A DNA stretch of 44,802 nt, taken from positions 1 through 44,802 of the forward strand of contig NZ_LGDD01000327.1 in assembly GCF_001279695.1 (NCBI RefSeq). The letters are read 5' to 3'. Each line of letters starts with the position of its first letter. Position 1 is the stretch's first letter. A model generated the notes under the pieces. It was given only the letters and a program-made list of their open reading frames with translations, was not told the DNA's origin and did not search any database. Shown piece after piece: positions 16,104 through 24,440 of this stretch. This DNA is from Streptomyces sp. WM6378 (GTDB lineage: Bacteria > Actinomycetota > Actinomycetes > Streptomycetales > Streptomycetaceae). The translations under genes were made by a program, and so were the position numbers.

Positions 16104-17597
16104 CTAGGCGAAGCGGGCCGCGAGGATCACTACGTCCTCGGCGCTGTCCGCCTCGTCGAGACCGTCGGGCAGCACGGTGCGCAGGACGTGGTCGACCACG
16201 GCGTCCGGGTCGTCGCGCACCGCCTTGGGGACGCTCGCCGCGGCCGCGTGCAGCCGGGCGAAGGCCCGGTCCATGGGGTCGCCGGTGCGGTGCAGCAGGC
16301 CGTCCGTGTACAGCAGCACCGTTTCTCCGGGCTCGGTCGAGATCTCCACGCTGGGCGCTTCCCAGCAGGCCAGCATGCCCAGCGGCGCCGAGAGCGAGGT
16401 CTCCACGAACTCGGTGCGCCGGTCCCCGACGATCAACGGCGGGGCGTGCCCGGCCCCGGCCAGGACGATCTTGCGCCGAGCCGGCTCGCAGTAGGCGAAC
16501 AGCGCGGTGGCCGAGCGGGCTGGCTCGGTCAGGCGCAGCAGGAGTTCGAGGTCGGAGAGCACGGCGACGGGATCCTCGCCCTCCATGACGGCGTACGCCC
16601 GAAGGCTCGCGCGCAGCCGTCCCATGGCGGCCACGGCGCTCGGCCCGGACCCGGTGACGGAGCCGACGGCGAGGCCGAGCGCGCCCTCGGGCAGCGGCAG
16701 CGCGTCGTACCAGTCGCCGCCGCCGCGCGGCCCGGTGCGGCGGCGGGCGGCCAGCTGGACGCGGGCGACCCGGGGCAGCCGGCTGGGCAGCAGTTCCTCG
16801 GCGACGGTCGCCACGTGGGCGCGGGCCCGCTCCAGTTCGACGAGCCGGGCCAGGTGCTCGGCCGCGTACCGGATGTAGAGCCCGACCAGGTGCTGCTGGC
16901 GCTCGACGGGCTCCGCGCTCTCGTCGTAGAGCCATACGGCGGCGCCGAGCCGGCCCGCGGCGTCGGTGGTGAGGGGGAGCGCGTAGCTGGCGGCGTAGCC
17001 GAGGCGGGCCGCGACCTCGCGGTGGCGCGGGTCGACTCCGGCCGGGTCCGCCATGAGGTCGGGGCCGCCGTCGGCGTCCGGCAGCCCGTCCAGGATCCGG
17101 CCGTACGCGGTGGCGCTGCGCGGCACGGTCTCGATGTGGCCGAGGTCGGCGTGGGCCAGTCCGAGGCCGGTGGTGACGGCCGGGCCGAGGCCGTCGGCGG
17201 GCTCCAGGACGACCAGGCCGCGCCGGGCGCCGACCAGCGCGGCACCGGCCTTGAGGAGCTCGTTCAGGGCGTCGTCGAGAGCGGTGGTGCAGGCCAGCCG
17301 CTCGGTGAGTTCGTGCAGCGTGGTGAGATCGGAGACCCAGCCGGCGAGGCGGTCCTGGAGCTCCGCGCCGGGCGGGGGGTGGGCGGCGGGTGAGGGCAGA
17401 GGCGCATGAGTGTGCGCGGGGGGCGGAACGGCTGGATCGATTCCAGCCACTTTCGGCAGGTGAGGGGCGCTCATGGCAGCCGGCTTTCCGACTGGTTGAT
17501 TCTGCTCAATAGCATCGCAAACCCCCATGTCATTCTGCGCCGCTATCAATGCATCCACATGTACACGCACAAGTGAGGGGATGTCCAGCATTGTCAT
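16104..17597 (-). CDS. GAF-PP2C (SpoIIE-type) phosphatase with altered metal site
   Basis: A 497-aa soluble protein. The N-terminus is Pro/Ala-rich (residues ~40-80). A GAF domain covers ~95-255, then a SpoIIE/PP2C domain covers ~275-497. Motifs: GGDWYD near residue 293 carries the first metal Asp, YTDGL near 431 and SAEDVVIL near 489 carry others. The motif normally read GDVxGHG is VGSVTGSG near 311: Ser replaces the metal-binding Asp and Ser replaces His. Activity may therefore be reduced or depend on fewer metals. Family role: dephosphorylation of anti-anti-sigma proteins in partner switching, with GAF sensing a small ligand. A divergent promoter separates it from the 18040 gene. Confidence 0.9.
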   Translation of the reverse strand: MTMLDIPSLVRVHVDALIAAQNDMGVCDAIEQNQPVGKPAAMSAPHLPKVAGIDPAVPPPAHTHAPLPSPAAHPPPGAELQDRLAGWVSDLTTLHELTERLACTTALDDALNELLKAGAALVGARRGLVVLEPADGLGPAVTTGLGLAHADLGHIETVPRSATAYGRILDGLPDADGGPDLMADPAGVDPRHREVAARLGYAASYALPLTTDAAGRLGAAVWLYDESAEPVERQQHLVGLYIRYAAEHLARLVELERARAHVATVAEELLPSRLPRVARVQLAARRRTGPRGGGDWYDALPLPEGALGLAVGSVTGSGPSAVAAMGRLRASLRAYAVMEGEDPVAVLSDLELLLRLTEPARSATALFAYCEPARRKIVLAGAGHAPPLIVGDRRTEFVETSLSAPLGMLACWEAPSVEISTEPGETVLLYTDGLLHRTGDPMDRAFARLHAAAASVPKAVRDDPDAVVDHVLRTVLPDGLDEADSAEDVVILAARFA

Positions 17598-17728
17598 AGC
17601 GGGACTATTGGTGTCCGTGGGGCGTTGAACTTGGCCAAAAAATGATCCTGGTGGCCCAGCCCTGGGGTCGACTGAAGCCGTTCAACTGTGCGTCGTTTCA
17701 ACCGCGTTGGGTACGTAATCGGTGTGGT

Positions 17729-17822
17729 CCGGGGCAGTTGAGGATGCCCCGGAACCTTGCGGCCGGCCTGAGCGTCTTAAGAGCCGACCGGCCACGCCTC
17801 ATCCCCGAGCGGCGGGGTTTTT
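17729..17822 (+). ncRNA. candidate small RNA with intrinsic terminator
   Basis: Three hairpins in series. First: CCGGGGCA (17729-17736) with TGCCCCGG (17745-17752), a perfect 8-bp stem. Second: GGCCGG (17761-17766) with CCGGCC (17788-17793). Third: CCCCG (17803-17807) with CGGGG (17813-17817), followed by five T. The T run is rare in this genome, where most terminators lack one. It could be an independent small RNA or a 5' attenuator of the gene at 18040. No known riboswitch class is recognised. The 5' end is a guess; the true start may lie upstream. Confidence 0.5.
17803..17822 (+). terminator. intrinsic terminator with T run
   Basis: A 5-bp GC stem with loop AGCGG, followed by TTTTT (17818-17822). 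It ends the candidate small RNA upstream of the prim-pol-like gene. Confidence 0.6.
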
Positions 17823-18039
17823 GCACACAGGACGGCAAGCGCCACGTACGCGCCACCCTTCGCCATGCTTTAAATGGTTACGGGCAGTGGCCGTCGCAAC
17901 CAGTGGTGACCGCCCATGATCGGTCCTTGGCGGGTTCCCCGTACCGCAGGCTCAAGCTCACAGAGCAAGTACGCGCAGTGAAGAGATGCACACATGGTGT
18001 GATGTGGACTCGGCGTTCAACGGAAAGGAACGAGCGCCC

Positions 18040-18702
18040 ATGCGCGAGATCCTCGGAAGGCGACGCAGGTTCCGGTTCCGGCGCAGTGAAAGGGCTGCTC
18101 AGCTCGGCGCCGCGCTGACCTGTGCGACCCGATGGAAATGGCCCGTGCTCCCCGGTGTGGGACTGGCCGCGAGCGGGCGCGGCTGTGCCTGTCCCGACCC
18201 TGAATGCGTGGTGCCCGGGGCGCACCCCTTCGACCCCGTACTGCTCGCGGCGACCACCGACGAGCGCATGATCCGCTGGTGGTGGATTAACCGGCCGGCC
18301 GCGCCGGTCCTGCTCGCCACCGGCACCGGCGCGCCCTGTGCGATCAGTCTCCCGGCCGTCGCCGGAGCCCGGGCGCTCGCCGCCCTCGACTCCATGGGCG
18401 TGCGGCTCGGCCCGGTCGTGGCGACCCCCACCCGGTGGTCGCTCCTGGTGGCTCCGTACTCGATGGAGCGCCTGGGCGAGCTGCTCTACTCCAAGGACTG
18501 GGTGCCCAGTTCGCTGCGCTTCCACAGCGAGGGCGGATATCTGGTGCTGCCCCCGTCGCAGACCGGCAAGGGGCAGATCCGCTGGGAGCGCCCCCCGCTG
18601 GGAGCGGCCGGGCCCTGGCTGCCGGACGTGGAGGCGGTGGTGGACGCGCTGGTCGAGGCGAGCACCAGCGCACCGGACGGCGGGAGCCGGCTGGCGTACT
18701 GA
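18040..18702 (+). CDS. degenerate bifunctional primase/polymerase-like protein
   Basis: A 220-aa protein with the layout of the AEP prim-pol domain: an N-terminal helix (LGAALTCATRWKWPVLPG), a Cys/His cluster CACPDPECVVPGAHP, then RWWWINRPAAPVLLATGTGA. In active members the next strand carries DxD; here it reads CAISLPAVAG with no acid. The later histidine strand (normally TpsGGxH) reads VATPTRWSLLVAP. The polymerase centre is therefore absent, and a structural or regulatory role is likelier. The basic N-terminus (RRRRFRFRRSER) may bind nucleic acid. ATG 18040 has AAGGA 10 bp upstream. It is preceded by the candidate small RNA and followed by a terminator at 18754-18782. Confidence 0.85.
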   Translation: MREILGRRRRFRFRRSERAAQLGAALTCATRWKWPVLPGVGLAASGRGCACPDPECVVPGAHPFDPVLLAATTDERMIRWWWINRPAAPVLLATGTGAPCAISLPAVAGARALAALDSMGVRLGPVVATPTRWSLLVAPYSMERLGELLYSKDWVPSSLRFHSEGGYLVLPPSQTGKGQIRWERPPLGAAGPWLPDVEAVVDALVEASTSAPDGGSRLAY

Positions 18703-18753
18703 GAACGGGGCGGTCCCGGGAAGCACGCGGGAGCCGGGCCGCCCAATGAGCGA

Positions 18754-18782
18754 GAAGGCGGTCCGGTTCCCGGGCCGCCTTC
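18754..18782 (+). terminator. terminator after the prim-pol-like gene
   Basis: GAAGGCGG and CCGCCTTC, extended by CCGG/CCGG with one T-G pair, form a 13-bp stem with a 3-base loop, 50 bp after the stop codon. Confidence 0.75.
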
Positions 18783-18904
18783 ACTCTTTCGGGTGTGAGC
18801 GGGCCCTGGTTGTACGGGAATTGGCCCAGCGCACCACGGGGCGCCCGGTTTCCGTGGATACCTTCGGCCCACCGTCAGGAATTCCAGAGCAGGTGGGTCC
18901 CTCC

Positions 18905-19447
18905 ATGAATCTCCAGCACCTCCGCATGGCCGGGCTCACGGCCGTAGTGGTGGGCACCGTGCTGCTCCCACTGGCCGCCTCCGCCGGGCCCGCCGGAGGG
19001 CCCGAGAACGGGGGCGCGGCGGATGACGCAAAAAGCCCCCTCACGCACGCCCTCGCGCGGGTGAACAAGCCACTGCTGACGGCCCCCGAGGACGCGGCCG
19101 CGCACTGCGGGCCCGAACTGGTCTCCCCCGAAGGGGTCGAGGCGCAGACCTGCGTACTGAACCGGGGGAGCGACACCTGGGCGCGTACCTACTACCGCAA
19201 CGCCACCGGCCAGGAGCTGGGCTCGGTGCTCACGCTGATGGGCCCGGACGGCCGGATCGTCGAGACGAACTGCGAGGTGGCGGCCGACGACCAGCCGGAT
19301 TCCTGTGAAACCCCGCATCAGAGTGCGTCGGGGCGGTCCGCCACGGCGGGGGAGTATTCGGCGGTGTCGGAGTTCTTCGGGGCGGGAGAGGACTCACCGC
19401 TGCTCCTGCGTTCCGGTAGCAACTCCACGGAACCCGCGGCTCGTTGA
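18905..19447 (+). CDS. secreted protein of unknown function
   Basis: A 180-aa protein with a signal peptide (residues 1-27, MAGLTAVVVGTVLLPLAASA, cleaved near ASAGPAG). The mature chain contains four cysteines (AHCGPEL, QTCVLN, TNCEVA, DSCETP), spaced to form two disulfides, within a compact domain around RTYYRNATGQELGSVLTL. The C-terminal 40 residues are Ser/Gly-rich and probably flexible. No family is recognised. ATG 18905 follows AGGTGGG by 7 bp. It is a single-gene unit bounded by hairpins at 18754-18782 and 19465-19510. Confidence 0.82.
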   Translation: MNLQHLRMAGLTAVVVGTVLLPLAASAGPAGGPENGGAADDAKSPLTHALARVNKPLLTAPEDAAAHCGPELVSPEGVEAQTCVLNRGSDTWARTYYRNATGQELGSVLTLMGPDGRIVETNCEVAADDQPDSCETPHQSASGRSATAGEYSAVSEFFGAGEDSPLLLRSGSNSTEPAAR

Positions 19448-19464
19448 CCGAGCCGGTAAATGGA

Positions 19465-19510
19465 AGGGCCCGGTCGCTGGCGACGGGGGATGCACCAGCG
19501 ACCGGGCTCT
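19465..19510 (+). terminator. terminator of the secreted-protein gene
   Basis: A 16-bp stem (19465-19480 with 19495-19510, one G-T pair) and a 14-base loop, starting 18 bp after the stop. The minus-strand SEC-C gene ends at 19642, so a weak bidirectional role is possible. Confidence 0.75.
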
Positions 19511-19641
19511 TAGAACGGTAACAAGAGATCTGTCGTTCGCAAATTCGATCTCGGTAATTCGGACACCGATTTACCTGTGGGTACGGGCAGTTGTGACAGG
19601 AGTCACCTGTCGGTCGACCGAAACCGTCCCCGCCGTCACTC

Positions 19642-20607
19642 TCAGCTGAGGGTCACTTGGCGGTTGGTGAGACCGCCACGGGCCCGGCGCTCGTCCGCGG
19701 TGAGCGGCTCCTCGGCCGCGAGTGCCCCGGCGAGCCGCTCGGCGAACTCGGCGGCCGGCTTCTCGCACTCCTCGGCGCCCATGTCGCTCGGCAGGTCCCA
19801 GACCGGCACGGTCAGGCCGTGCGCCCGGAAGGACCCGACGAGCCGGGTGCCCTCGCCGAGCGAGGACGTTCCCGCCGCGTGCAGCCGCGCGAGCGCGTCC
19901 AGGAGCTTCTCCTCGGGGTACGGCATGACCCACCGCAGGTGGTTCTTCTCGGGCGTCTCGCACCAGTACGAGGAGTCGACCGACTTCAGCCGTACGGTCG
20001 GGATCGCGGCGGCGTTGGCGCGCTCCAGGGACGCGGCCACCTCGGTCGCGGCGCTGTCGGCGTCCGGCACCCAGAACTCGAAGCCGGTGTGCACCTCCGG
20101 CTCGAACGCGGCGGCCGGGTCGAGCAGGTCCTGCAGGCGTACGCCGTCGGAGTCGGAGCGCCGGGCGGCGACGGGCGAGCCGGGCTCGGCGACCAGCGCG
20201 CGCTTCAGCGTGTCGGCGAGGTCGCGGCTGATGTCGCCGGAGGGGGTTTCGTTCTGCAGGCCGATCAGCACCGACCCGTCCTCGCGGCGCAGCGCGGGCC
20301 ACGCCATCGGCAGCACGGTCGCCAGCGTCACGGACGGCACGCCCTCGGGCAGCCCGTCCTTCAGGGTCAGCGGGACGGTCGCGGCCGGGACCAGTTCGCG
20401 CAGCGCGACCCAGTCGCACTCGCCGGCCAGACCCTCGAAGGGGCGCTGGACCAACTCGGTCACGGCGTGCGAGGCGGCCCGCCCGTGACAGGCCTTGTAA
20501 CGGCGGCCGGAGCCGCAGGGGCAGGGCTCACGAGCCCCGACGACCGGGATTTCCCCGTCGCTGATCTGCGGCTTGACGGCCTTCGCCTGGGGACGCTTCT
20601 TGGCCAT
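19642..20607 (-). CDS. DUF5926 protein with N-terminal SEC-C zinc motif
   Basis: A 321-aa soluble protein. Residues ~25-45 read [18 protein letters not shown], the SEC-C zinc motif (CxCGSG...C-H) found at the end of SecA and in many ribosome- or nucleic-acid-linked proteins. The remaining ~270 residues match, as far as I recall, the actinobacterial DUF5926 family, with conserved [20 protein letters not shown] and PVWDLPSDM segments. The molecular function is unknown. A basic leader ([13 protein letters not shown]) precedes the zinc motif. GGGAGAG lies upstream of the ATG. It stands alone between convergent and same-strand neighbours. Confidence 0.88.
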   Translation of the reverse strand: MAKKRPQAKAVKPQISDGEIPVVGAREPCPCGSGRRYKACHGRAASHAVTELVQRPFEGLAGECDWVALRELVPAATVPLTLKDGLPEGVPSVTLATVLPMAWPALRREDGSVLIGLQNETPSGDISRDLADTLKRALVAEPGSPVAARRSDSDGVRLQDLLDPAAAFEPEVHTGFEFWVPDADSAATEVAASLERANAAAIPTVRLKSVDSSYWCETPEKNHLRWVMPYPEEKLLDALARLHAAGTSSLGEGTRLVGSFRAHGLTVPVWDLPSDMGAEECEKPAAEFAERLAGALAAEEPLTADERRARGGLTNRQVTLS

Positions 20608-20792
20608 GGTGTGGCTCTCTCCCGACTGCGGTGGTGCGGTGTCGCTGTGTCGGGCGCGAGCCTAGCCGTACGGAACGGCCACGGGCGGCAGCGCCGGTTG
20701 TCCGGCCTGGCCCGGAGGCGGATCGGCCTGCCTCCGGGTGTCTGCGTGCGCCCCGGCCGCACGCGCCTGCCGAACCCTCGGCCCGGGATTGT

Positions 20793-21317
20793 TCAGTCCA
20801 GGTCGTCGAACGCGTCCGCGAACTCCAGGCCCGCCACCGCTGCCGGCCCTGTGACGCGCGTAGCGAAATCGTCGTGACGGTGCCCCACGGTGAGGACCAC
20901 CCACACGGTGACCTCGCCGGACGCGCTGTCCCGGACGCCCCAGTCCTGGGCGAGGGCGCTGATGATGTTCAGCCCCCGGCCGCCGCGCGCGGTCACCGAC
21001 GGCGTCGCCGGGACGGGCCGTGTCGGGCCGCCCCCGTCCGTCACCTCGACCGTCAGCCGCCCTGTCTTGTCGATTCGCCAAGCTGCCTCGATGTCGCCGT
21101 CGCCTATGTCGGACCGCCCCAGCGGCCTGCCGTGCCGGCAGGCATTGCTGAGCAGTTCGGACAGGATCAGAACGGCATCGTCCACGACCGGCTCGGACAC
21201 CCCGCTGCCGAGCAGCTGCTCACGCATCCGGTGTCTTGCCTTGCCCACGCCCGCAGGGCCATGGGGTACGGCCATGCTCGACGACGTGGGCACCTCCTGT
21301 GCCACCACCAACGCCAC
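20793..21317 (-). CDS. HATPase_c anti-sigma-like regulatory kinase
   Basis: A 174-aa protein of the RsbW-like class. N box ILSELLSNACRHG, G1 box VTDGGGP, G2 box ARGGRGLNIISAL: all ATP-binding elements are present. About 40 residues precede the domain and ~25 follow it. GTG 21317 (VALVVAQEVPTSSS) is chosen because a perfect AAGGAGG lies 8 bp upstream; the longer ATG start at 21404 has no binding site. It is the second such kinase in the window. The cognate sigma factor or antagonist is not encoded next to it. Confidence 0.87.
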   Translation of the reverse strand: MALVVAQEVPTSSSMAVPHGPAGVGKARHRMREQLLGSGVSEPVVDDAVLILSELLSNACRHGRPLGRSDIGDGDIEAAWRIDKTGRLTVEVTDGGGPTRPVPATPSVTARGGRGLNIISALAQDWGVRDSASGEVTVWVVLTVGHRHDDFATRVTGPAAVAGLEFADAFDDLD

Positions 21318-21457
21318 CCCCGAGACCTCCTTCGCCCCACGCCACGGTGTGGATGCCCCAATGGACTGGACCGGAAACCGGCCAATCGACGACGGGAGAC
21401 GCATTCGTCACGATCGGATACGGAGCGAACGCGCCGGTGCACTCCCTGTAATGGGCG

Positions 21458-22324
21458 TTACATGCGGCCCAGTTGAGACAAGACCTGTTTCGGGCGGTTG
21501 GTGATGATTGCCTCCACTCCGAGGCTTACGCACAGATCCACGTCCTCGGGCTCGTTCACCGTCCAGACGTGCACGCGGTGCCCGGCGCGGTGCAGCCGCT
21601 CGATGTACGCCGGGTGGTTGCGCACGATCCGCATGCCGGGGCCCGCGATCCGCGCCCCGGCCGGCAGCCGCCCGTCGCGCAGCCTCGGCGACAGGAACTG
21701 CATCAGGTACACGGTCGGGATGTCGGGGGCAGCCGCCGCGACCCGGTGCAGGGAGCGCGCGGAGAAGCTCATGATGCGGACCGGGGAGGTTTCACCGGCC
21801 GGCGGCGGCTCAGTGAGGCCGAACCTCTTGAGGAGGTCGAGGAGACGCTCCTCGACCTGGCCGGCCCAGCGGGTGGGGTGCTTGGTCTCGATGGCGAGCT
21901 CCACCCGGCGCCCCGCGTCCGCGACGAGTTCGAGCAGCCGCTCAAGGGTCAGTACCGAGGTGAACTCGCGGTCCCCCCAGTCCGGGCTCTCCTCGCTGTC
22001 CTTCCAGGAGCCGAAGTCGAGCGCCGCGAGCTCGGAGAGCTCCAGCGCGGACACGGCGCCACGGCCGTTGGAGGTGCGGTTGACGCGCCGGTCGTGGACG
22101 CAGACGAGATGTCCGTCGGCCGTGAGGCGGACGTCGCACTCCAGGGCGTCGGCCCCGTCCTCGATCGCCTTCATGTACGCGGCGAGAGTGTGCTCGGGGG
22201 CGTCCTCGGAGGCTCCTCGATGGGCCACCACCTGGACGCGGGCGTGGTCTGGGGTGTGCGGGCTGTGCTGCCGTGCTTGGGTCACCGCGTCATCGTGCCA
22301 CCGACGGGTCACAGGTTGGCGCAC
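21458..22324 (-). CDS. glycerophosphodiester phosphodiesterase
   Basis: A 288-aa TIM-barrel enzyme that splits glycerophosphodiesters into sn-glycerol 3-phosphate and an alcohol. The GDPD signature is complete: VVAHRGASEDAPEHT (catalytic HR and Glu), LECDVRLTADGHLVCVHD (metal Glu/Asp and catalytic His), a lysine in AIETKHP, and a C-terminal VWTVNEPEDV strand. No signal peptide is visible, so it is probably cytoplasmic. GTG 22324 has AGGAG 10 bp upstream; a second in-frame GTG at 22282 is less supported. It diverges from htrA. Confidence 0.93.
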   Translation of the reverse strand: MRQPVTRRWHDDAVTQARQHSPHTPDHARVQVVAHRGASEDAPEHTLAAYMKAIEDGADALECDVRLTADGHLVCVHDRRVNRTSNGRGAVSALELSELAALDFGSWKDSEESPDWGDREFTSVLTLERLLELVADAGRRVELAIETKHPTRWAGQVEERLLDLLKRFGLTEPPPAGETSPVRIMSFSARSLHRVAAAAPDIPTVYLMQFLSPRLRDGRLPAGARIAGPGMRIVRNHPAYIERLHRAGHRVHVWTVNEPEDVDLCVSLGVEAIITNRPKQVLSQLGRM

Positions 22325-22558
22325 GAATACACAGCTCCTGCTTACAGTGGCCTGACGTGCGGTGGGAAAAGCTGAGCGGAGGCATTCTGCACAGTGCGGG
22401 ATCCGATGTCAGACCCCTGGCGCACCATGGTTGTCGCCGAGGCCCCACGTCGGCGCCCGGCACCACCGCCGAGCACCACCCGCAACACCCGCACCACCGG
22501 CATCAGCCGACCCGCCGATCCGTCCCCAAGACCGAGTGGAAACCGAGGAGAGCAAGCT
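22325..22558. promoter_or_regulatory. divergent promoter region glpQ-type/htrA
   Basis: About 230 bp separating the two divergent genes. The plus-strand frame is open through part of it (from 22394) but without the composition expected before the HtrA start. GAGGAG at 22546-22551 is the htrA ribosome-binding site. Confidence 0.45.
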
Positions 22559-24082
22559 GTGAGCACCGAGAACGAGGGCACCGCGGTCCCGGCCGTCCCG
22601 CCTGCCCCGTCGTCTGCACCTGCTGCACCTCCCGCGCCCGCCGCCCCCGCTCCTTCGGACGCCGCACCCGGCGAGGCGGAGCGCACGCTGGTCCACGAGG
22701 CCGTGCCGCAGTCGTCCGCGCCGACCCCGCAGCCCGGCCCGGACCCGGTCACCGCGCCGATGCCCGCGACGCCCGGGGCCCCGGCGCAGCCGGCGTACGC
22801 GGCGCACGAGCCGGCGCCCGCGCAGAGCGGCGGAGCGGGGTGGCCGCCGCCCCCGCCCACGCTGCCCTCCTACGGAGGCGGTGGCGAGGGCGTGGGAGGC
22901 GAGCCCTGGGGCGCCCCGCAGCCCCCGGCCCCGCGCAAGCGCGGCGGCGGGCTGATCGCCGCGGTGGTCGCGGCCGCCCTGGTGGCCGGCGGCATCGGCG
23001 GCGCCATCGGGTACTTCGCCGCGGACCGGGACGGCAACGGCTCGGGCTCCACCACCGTCGCGTCCTCCGACACCCCCAAGGACTTCAAGCGTGACCCGGG
23101 CACGGTCGCGGGCGTGGCGGCCAGGTCGCTGCCCAGCGTGGTGACGATAGACGCCCAGGGCAGTGACGGCGAGGGCGGCACGGGCACCGGCTTCATCTAC
23201 GACAAGGAAGGCCACATCCTCACGAACAACCACGTAGTGGCCTCCGCGGCGAGCGGCGGCGGCAAGCTGACCGCGACGTTCTCCAACGGCAAGAAGTACG
23301 ACGCCGAAGTGGTCGGCCGCGCGCAGGGCTACGACGTCGCCGTCGTCAAGCTCAAGAACGCCCCGGGGGACCTGAAGCCGCTGGCCCTGGGTGACTCCGA
23401 CAAGGTGGCCGTCGGCGACTCGACCATCGCGATCGGCGCCCCCTTCGGCCTCTCCAACACCGTCACCACCGGCATCATCAGCGCCAAGAACCGCCCGGTG
23501 GCCTCCAGCGACGGCCAGAACTCCAAGGCCTCGTACATGAGCGCCCTGCAGACCGACGCCTCCATCAACCCGGGCAACTCCGGTGGCCCGCTGATCAATT
23601 CGGCCGGCGCGGTCATCGGCATCAACTCGGCGATCCAGTCGGCGGGCACCGGCGGCATGGGCCAGTCCCAGGCGGGCTCGATCGGCCTCGGCTTCGCCAT
23701 CCCGATCAACCAGGCGAAGAACGTCGCGGAGCAGCTCATCAAGACTGGTCAGCCGGTCTACCCGGTCATCGGCGCCTCGGTCGGCATCCAGCAGGGCAGC
23801 GGAGCGGCCCCGGGCGGCGGCACGGACGGCGCCCAGATCTCCCCGCAGGGCAACGCCGGCCAGCAGCCGATCACCCCGGGCGGCCCGGCGGACAAGGCGG
23901 GTCTGAAGCCCGGCGACGTCATCACCAAGTTCGGCGACATGCCCATCGACAGCGGCCCGACGCTGATCAGCGAGATCTGGACGCACAAGCCGGGCGACCA
24001 GGTCCCCCTCACGTACCAGCGCGGCGGCAAGGAGACCACGGTCACGATCACCCTCGGCGAACGCAAGGGCGACAGCAACTGA
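22559..24082 (+). CDS. membrane-anchored HtrA/DegP-type serine protease
   Basis: A 507-aa protein. Residues 1-125 are a Pro/Ala-rich cytoplasmic tail ending APRKRGGG. One membrane helix follows (LIAAVVAAALVAGGIGGAIG, ~130-150). The extracytoplasmic trypsin-like domain has the triad His in LTNNHVVAS, Asp in GYDVAVVKL and Ser in NPGNSGGPL. A C-terminal PDZ domain (~400-500) carries PADKAGLKPGDVITKFGD. Role: quality control of exported proteins under envelope stress. The start is GTG 22559, with GAGGAG 8 bp upstream. The length fits the actinobacterial HtrA group with long disordered N-tails, which may bind cytosolic partners. Confidence 0.94.
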   Translation: MSTENEGTAVPAVPPAPSSAPAAPPAPAAPAPSDAAPGEAERTLVHEAVPQSSAPTPQPGPDPVTAPMPATPGAPAQPAYAAHEPAPAQSGGAGWPPPPPTLPSYGGGGEGVGGEPWGAPQPPAPRKRGGGLIAAVVAAALVAGGIGGAIGYFAADRDGNGSGSTTVASSDTPKDFKRDPGTVAGVAARSLPSVVTIDAQGSDGEGGTGTGFIYDKEGHILTNNHVVASAASGGGKLTATFSNGKKYDAEVVGRAQGYDVAVVKLKNAPGDLKPLALGDSDKVAVGDSTIAIGAPFGLSNTVTTGIISAKNRPVASSDGQNSKASYMSALQTDASINPGNSGGPLINSAGAVIGINSAIQSAGTGGMGQSQAGSIGLGFAIPINQAKNVAEQLIKTGQPVYPVIGASVGIQQGSGAAPGGGTDGAQISPQGNAGQQPITPGGPADKAGLKPGDVITKFGDMPIDSGPTLISEIWTHKPGDQVPLTYQRGGKETTVTITLGERKGDSN

Positions 24083-24132
24083 CCCGTTGCCGGTAGGCTG
24101 TAGCCGCTTCCGCCGCTGGTCGGCGGGGCGTG

Positions 24133-24219
24133 GGTGGGTTGCCCGAGCGGCCTAAGGGAACGGTCTTGAAAACCGTCGTGGCAGCGATGTCACCGTGGGT
24201 TCAAATCCCACACCCACCG
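24133..24219 (+). tRNA. tRNA-Ser (anticodon TGA)
   Basis: Acceptor GGTGGGT pairs with ACCCACC; the discriminator is G (24219). The anticodon stem ACGGT/ACCGT encloses CTTGAAA, anticodon TGA. The long variable arm between the anticodon and T stems is typical of tRNA-Ser. T stem GTGGG/CCCAC with loop TTCAAAT. The 3' CCA is not encoded. Confidence 0.97.
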
Positions 24220-24246
24220 CAGGTGCCGGCCCAGGGGTCGGCCGAG

Positions 24247-24279
24247 AAGGGGCGTTCCGGATTCCGGGGCGCCCCTTTT
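24247..24279 (+). terminator. terminator of tRNA-Ser
   Basis: AAGGGGCG (24247-24254) pairs with CGCCCCTT (24270-24277), followed by TT, 28 bp after the tRNA. Confidence 0.75.
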
Positions 24280-24440
24280 GCATTGCCCGTCCCGTAGTGC
24301 CGCCCGCAGTTTGTGTTTCCGCAGGTCAGCGGCTTGGGATGGGCCTTCGCGTCCCAGGGATGCCGTGAAGTCTGGCTCTTGGGCCAGGGGGAATCGACAG
24401 TGGAACCCGTCCGGGGTGGTCCCGGGGCGAGGAGCTGTGG

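Larger units (their letters stand above)
17598..18039. other. intergenic with structured RNA candidate
   Basis: About 440 bp between the PP2C gene and the prim-pol-like gene. Its centre holds three successive stem-loops ending in a T run (see the ncRNA entry). The rest holds the promoters of both flanking genes. No coding frame is credible. Confidence 0.6.
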
